Position numbers and translations under genes: made by a program. A DNA stretch of 52,236 nt, from positions 1 through 52,236 of the forward strand of contig JBMZBC010000010.1 in assembly GCA_049611965.1 (NCBI GenBank), read 5' to 3'. This document shows positions 48,485-52,236 of this stretch, piece by piece. Source of the DNA: UBA10364 sp049611965 (GTDB taxonomy: Bacteria > Bacteroidota > Bacteroidia > Flavobacteriales > Schleiferiaceae). Every line of letters starts with the position of its first letter. The stretch's first letter is position 1. Below the pieces are notes generated by a model. That model was not told the DNA's origin. It searched no databases and worked only from the letters and a program-made list of their open reading frames with translations.

Positions 48485-50152
48485 ATGAACAAGCGATTTA
48501 TTGTACCTATTCTCGCCCTAGTATTTGCCCTACCTGCAAAGGCACAAGAAGTAGCTATCGACAAGGAGGCTCCCAAGCGCATGCAGCGGGATTTATTCTT
48601 CCTCGCATCAGACTCTCTCAAGGGCCGTTTGCCTGGAACTCCTGGAAGTGATCTTGCACGTGATTTCATCGAGCAGCGCATGGCAGAGTTTGGTTTGGAG
48701 CCCTACGGCGAAGACGGTTACCGCCAAGCATTCCCGGTACCTGAGTATGCTGCCGTAGATTATGATCAGACGGGTCTAAAGTTGGGCAAAAAAGTCCTCG
48801 TCCCTCATGTGGACTTCTATCCAGTGGCCTATAGCGCCAATGGTGAAATCTCCGGAAAAACGCTGAGCATAGGATACGGTATCGTTAAGGAAGACGGTTC
48901 TTACAACGATTACCAAGGCAAGGACCTCGAAGGTAAAATTGCCGTACTCAATGTGAGTTCTCCGGACGGTGTTCACCCGCACAGCGCCTATGCGGCCTAC
49001 CATAGCGTGAACCAACGACTCAAACTGGCTAAAGCCAAAGGCGCAGCCGCAGTGCTCCTGATCAACCCTGAAAAAACGGCCTCTGATGTTCCTGAATTTT
49101 TCAAAGCCATCAACGCTATCGATATCCCAGTCCTTTTTGTACGCAACGAGGCAGCCGCTGAAAAATTGGCCAAGAAATCCCAAAAAGTGAGCCTTGCCGT
49201 GAGTATGAAAGAGCGCTACAGCACGGGATACAACCTTGCCGGATTCATTAACAATAACAAGCCACGCACGGTCGTTTTAGGCGCCCATTATGACCACATT
49301 GGTATGGGCAGCGAAAACAGCCTGTACAAAGGTGCGCCAGCTATCCACAACGGTGCCGACGACAACGGTTCGGGCACCACACTTTTGCTCGAAGCTATAC
49401 GCTACTATGGCAAGCGTCAGGACACCAACTACAATTACGTCATTCTCTTCTTCAGCGCTGAGGAAAGCGGTCTTATTGGTTCTAAATACTTCACAGAGCA
49501 TCCAACTTTCCCATTGGAAACGGTGGAATACATGATCAATTTTGATATGGTGGGTCGCCTTCGCGATAACCGCCTCCAGGTTTCTGGAACGGGTACCGCA
49601 GAGCAGTGGGATGAAATCCTAGACGCACCCATCCATGATCTCGATATCAAAAAAGATCCTGCAGGTGTAGGCCCTTCTGACCACACTTCGTTTTACTATA
49701 AAAACTTGCCGGTACTACATCTATTTACAGGAACTCACGAAGACTATCACAAACCGGCCGACGATGCCGATAAGGTGAATTACAAGGGCATGGCAAAATT
49801 GGCTTCGATGGTCTATTCTATTACTGCTCGTACGTCTTCCTACGAACGCCTAAACTTCCAGAAAACAACCAGTGCAGAGCAGAAAACTACACCGCGTTTC
49901 TCCGTGACACTAGGCGTTGTGCCGGATTATCTATTTGGTGGACCTGGCCTTAAGATTGACGGTGCTACTGAGGGCCGTCCGGCCGCGAAGGCAGGCATGA
50001 AGGCGGGAGATATCGTTTTGAAAATAGGCGACTTTACCATCGATGACATCTATGCCTATATGGGGGCTCTTGGCGCCTTCAAGAAGGGCGATACCACCAC
50101 CATCGTTTACAAGCGTGGGGATGAAGAGATAAAAGCAGAAATCACTTTTTAA
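48485..50152 (+). CDS. Exported M28-family zinc peptidase with PA and PDZ domains
   Basis: The 555-residue protein has a signal peptide (NKRFIVPILALVFALPAKAQ). A protease-associated (PA) insert covers ~125-240. The M28 core has zinc ligands in GAHYDHIG, NGADDNGSG, FFSAEESGLIGS and NFDMVGR, with a late ligand in HEDYHKPADD. A C-terminal PDZ domain (~470-555) contains AAKAGMKAGDIVLKIGD. It probably acts as an aminopeptidase or carboxypeptidase outside the cytoplasm on imported peptides. The stop codon overlaps the gpsA ATG (TAATG). Confidence 0.9.
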   Translation: MNKRFIVPILALVFALPAKAQEVAIDKEAPKRMQRDLFFLASDSLKGRLPGTPGSDLARDFIEQRMAEFGLEPYGEDGYRQAFPVPEYAAVDYDQTGLKLGKKVLVPHVDFYPVAYSANGEISGKTLSIGYGIVKEDGSYNDYQGKDLEGKIAVLNVSSPDGVHPHSAYAAYHSVNQRLKLAKAKGAAAVLLINPEKTASDVPEFFKAINAIDIPVLFVRNEAAAEKLAKKSQKVSLAVSMKERYSTGYNLAGFINNNKPRTVVLGAHYDHIGMGSENSLYKGAPAIHNGADDNGSGTTLLLEAIRYYGKRQDTNYNYVILFFSAEESGLIGSKYFTEHPTFPLETVEYMINFDMVGRLRDNRLQVSGTGTAEQWDEILDAPIHDLDIKKDPAGVGPSDHTSFYYKNLPVLHLFTGTHEDYHKPADDADKVNYKGMAKLASMVYSITARTSSYERLNFQKTTSAEQKTTPRFSVTLGVVPDYLFGGPGLKIDGATEGRPAAKAGMKAGDIVLKIGDFTIDDIYAYMGALGAFKKGDTTTIVYKRGDEEIKAEITF

Positions 50153-51153
50153 TGGAGCAGAAATCACATAGCGTTGCAGTCATTGGTGGTGGGTCCTTCG
50201 GGACGGCCCTCACCAAAATCTTTAGTGATACCCTAGGGCATTGTGCCTGGTGGATGCACAACAGTGAAAGTGCGATGCATGTGATGCGCTACCACCACAA
50301 CCCGCGCTATTTGAGTTCTGTAGGCTTTAAGCCTGAGGCCATTTCTGTCTTCACTGATATTGAAGCGTGTGTCGCTGAGGCTGATATTGTAGTGCTTGCG
50401 GTGCCGAGCGCCTTTGTTAAAGAGGTACTGGCAGATTTAGATCCGGCATTGCTCCGTAAAAAGATTGTAGCCACAGCGATCAAGGGGATTATTCCCGATG
50501 AGAACATGATTGTGGGTCGTTACTTAAATGAAATTCTTGAAGTTCCAGAAGAGCAGATTGTCGTGATTACAGGCCCTTGTCATGCCGAGGAGATTGCCTT
50601 GGAGCGATTGAGTTATTTGACGGTGGCAGCACGTGAAAAATCGGTGGCAAAAATGGTAGCACAATGCATGGAGAGTCACTACATGAAGTGCACCTTAAGC
50701 GACGATTTGTACGGTACGGAATATGCTGCTGTTTTGAAGAACGTCTATGCCATTGCTGCTGGGATGTATCACGGCTTGGGGTATGGAGATAATTTCCAAG
50801 CGGTCTTGATGAGCAACGCGGCTCGTGAGATGAATAGGTTCATGAAAGCGGTGAGCGATACCAAGGTGAATATTAATAAAAGTGCCTATTTGGGCGATTT
50901 ATTGGTAACGGGCTACAGTCAGTTTTCGCGCAACAGAATGCTCGGCAATATGCTGGGCAAGGGCTACACCGTTAAAAGCGCCAAGGCAGAAATGACTATG
51001 GTGGCGGAAGGTTATTATGCCGTACCACTTGTTCATAAGCTTCGCAGAAAACGCGAGGTAAAGATGCCTATCGTGAAGGCCGTACATTCGGTTTTATACG
51101 AGGGCAAATCGGCGAAAAAAGAGATGGCAAAATTGGCCCAAAAACTAGGTTAA
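50152..51153 (+). CDS. gpsA: Glycerol-3-phosphate dehydrogenase [NAD(P)+]
   Basis: The 333-residue enzyme reduces dihydroxyacetone phosphate to sn-glycerol 3-phosphate for phospholipid synthesis. The Rossmann motif AVIGGGSFGTALTK lies near residue 9. AIKGII, GPCHAEEIA and the catalytic-Lys segment YAAVLKNVYAIAAGMYHGLGYGDN follow. Pro/Ser of the common GPSFA motif is Pro/Cys here (GPCHA). It is coupled to the upstream peptidase gene by a one-base overlap. Confidence 0.95.
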   Translation: MEQKSHSVAVIGGGSFGTALTKIFSDTLGHCAWWMHNSESAMHVMRYHHNPRYLSSVGFKPEAISVFTDIEACVAEADIVVLAVPSAFVKEVLADLDPALLRKKIVATAIKGIIPDENMIVGRYLNEILEVPEEQIVVITGPCHAEEIALERLSYLTVAAREKSVAKMVAQCMESHYMKCTLSDDLYGTEYAAVLKNVYAIAAGMYHGLGYGDNFQAVLMSNAAREMNRFMKAVSDTKVNINKSAYLGDLLVTGYSQFSRNRMLGNMLGKGYTVKSAKAEMTMVAEGYYAVPLVHKLRRKREVKMPIVKAVHSVLYEGKSAKKEMAKLAQKLG

Positions 51154-51203
51154 GCTCAAAACTTTGAAGAAATGAGGGCGTTACTAAGGCAGAACAACAC
51201 GCA

Positions 51204-51941
51204 ATGAAACGTATTCTAACCATATTTTCTTTAGCCGTTGCAACTACGCTTGCGGCCCAGGATGCTTCAACGATTTTAAAAAAGAGCGAGGCCTACTTAC
51301 GCGGTGCACAAAGCACAGCCGAGGTCAGTATTACCACAGTTCGGCCGGGTTGGCAGCGTACTATGGACGCCAAACTTTGGAACAAGGGTACCGACATGAG
51401 CTGTATCTTAATTACTGGACCCAAGCGTGATGCGGGCACCGTATTTATGAAAAACGGCGAGGATATTTGGAACTATGTCCCTGCCATCAAAAAGTTGGTG
51501 GCTTTGCCCGCAGCGTTGGTTCAAAACTGGATGGGAACCGATATCTCGAACGACGCATTGATCAATGCGGGTGCTTTGACTGTAGATTATACGCCGGAGA
51601 TTACCGGCTCGAAAGAAGTAGCAGGCGCAGATTGTTGGGTATTGGAGTTAACGCCGAAACCCGATGCTCCGGTCGTCTGGGGTAGAATAATTGCCTTTAT
51701 CGACAAAGCGACATTCGTACAATTGGGCGGCGAGTTTTACGACGAAGACGAATTTTTGGTAACGGAAATGCGCGCTTCAGAATTGACCAATTTTGACGGT
51801 CGCAAACTCCCTAAAGTGATCAAGATGGTTCCTGCAGAGGACCCGGAGAGCTATACTGAGATTCGGTACAGCTATGTGGACTTTAGCACACCTATACCGG
51901 ATAGTTTCTTTACGAAGGCCAATATCAAAAACGTGAAATAA
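51204..51941 (+). CDS. LolA-like outer membrane lipoprotein-sorting protein
   Basis: The 245-residue protein has a signal peptide (KRILTIFSLAVATTLAAQ) and a LolA/DUF4292-like beta fold. Typical segments are STAEVSITTVRPGWQRTMDAKLW, TVFMKNGEDIWNYVP and IAFIDKATFVQLGGEFY. In this family, members coupled to an ABC permease are thought to carry lipoproteins or other lipids across the periplasm. The stop codon overlaps the ABC permease ATG (TAATG), supporting a joint function. Confidence 0.85.
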   Translation: MKRILTIFSLAVATTLAAQDASTILKKSEAYLRGAQSTAEVSITTVRPGWQRTMDAKLWNKGTDMSCILITGPKRDAGTVFMKNGEDIWNYVPAIKKLVALPAALVQNWMGTDISNDALINAGALTVDYTPEITGSKEVAGADCWVLELTPKPDAPVVWGRIIAFIDKATFVQLGGEFYDEDEFLVTEMRASELTNFDGRKLPKVIKMVPAEDPESYTEIRYSYVDFSTPIPDSFFTKANIKNVK

Positions 51942-52236
51942 TGCTCAAGCTTGCTTGGCGCAACATATGGAGGAATAAAGGACGAAGCGTAATTACTATT
52001 GCGGCGGTTATGTTCTGTGTCATCTTCGCCGTTGTGTTGCGAAGCTTCCAAGTGGGTGTATGGGAGAATATGATCCACGAAATCGTGGGCAACAACTTTG
52101 GATACCTTCAGATTCATGAAGACGGATTTTGGGCAGACCAGAGCTTGGACCGTACCATGGACCTCAATGCGGTAAATAGTGAAGAGCTACTCGCCGTCGA
52201 TGGTGTGGACCGATTGATCCCAAGAATGGAAAGTTT
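51941..52236 (+). CDS. ABC transporter permease, LolC/MacB/FtsX type (3' truncated)
   Basis: Only 98 residues are in the window. The start LKLAWRNIWRNKGRSVITIA and the following membrane helix (VMFCVIFAVVLRSF) are typical for MacB/FtsX/LolCE permeases, followed by the beginning of the extracytoplasmic domain. The gene overlaps the LolA-like stop codon by one base, so it probably forms a lipoprotein/lipid export unit with it. The ATPase gene would lie beyond the window. Confidence 0.85.
   Translation, partial: MLKLAWRNIWRNKGRSVITIAAVMFCVIFAVVLRSFQVGVWENMIHEIVGNNFGYLQIHEDGFWADQSLDRTMDLNAVNSEELLAVDGVDRLIPRMES

Overview
The window reads as a fragment of a marine-type Bacteroidota (Flavobacteriia-like) chromosome. 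Four secreted proteins look like type IX secretion (T9SS) cargo. At least ten gene starts are preceded by the Bacteroidota -7 promoter motif TAnnTTTG. Shine-Dalgarno sequences are almost absent, and the gene order includes neighbourhoods typical of the phylum (rimP-nusA-infB; DUF177-rpmF-fabH-accB-accC; flippase-dut-nucleotidyltransferase-TPR-DUF4292-EnvC). Genes are densely packed. A run of ten Ns at 19158-19167 marks a scaffold join. I see no tRNA, rRNA, insertion sequence, prophage or CRISPR array, and no stretch over 300 bases lacks a gene.

Layout. 1-1107: 3' end of a secreted T9SS protein, then two terminators. 1239-1913 (-): orphan NarL-type response regulator. 2034-6631: rimP-nusA-infB with an unusual leader hairpin and a strong terminator. 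6652-8920 (-): tadA and a sodium:solute symporter, divergent from aspS (8987-10744). 10788-15119: large Asp-box/PKD T9SS protein. 15217-19333 (-): purQ, a ureohydrolase, and a lamin-tail secreted protein interrupted by the scaffold gap. 19384-21044: asd and lipoprotein msrA. 21112-24788 (-): fatty-acid initiation operon with L32. 24840-27643 (-): leucyl aminopeptidase and a PdxA carrying a long Asn/Arg-repeat extension. 27700-30699: ribE coupled to a LytTR regulator and a TPR-like sensor kinase. 30781-35710 (-): gmk-nadD-AddB-like-dehydratase operon. 35791-37404: T9SS type B-sorted protein. 37469-40445 (-): yicC, a lipoprotein metallophosphatase resembling SoxB, and an exported DsrE-like protein. 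40492-48419 (-): eight-gene envelope operon. 48485-52236: M28 peptidase, gpsA, LolA-like protein and the start of an ABC permease.

Most of the window is housekeeping: translation, aminoacylation, purine, fatty acid, riboflavin, pyridoxal and aspartate-family metabolism. Envelope and secretion genes are interspersed. The parts most worth a second look are the SoxB-like/DsrE-like pair, the Asn/Arg-repeat PdxA, the UUCG hairpin in the only long leader (rimP), the catalytically degenerate EnvC-type LytM protein, and the TPR-like LytS kinase coupled to ribE. I do not see a complete, clearly novel multi-gene system; the SoxB-like/DsrE-like pair is the nearest candidate. All functional calls come from reading motifs, and no database search was run.
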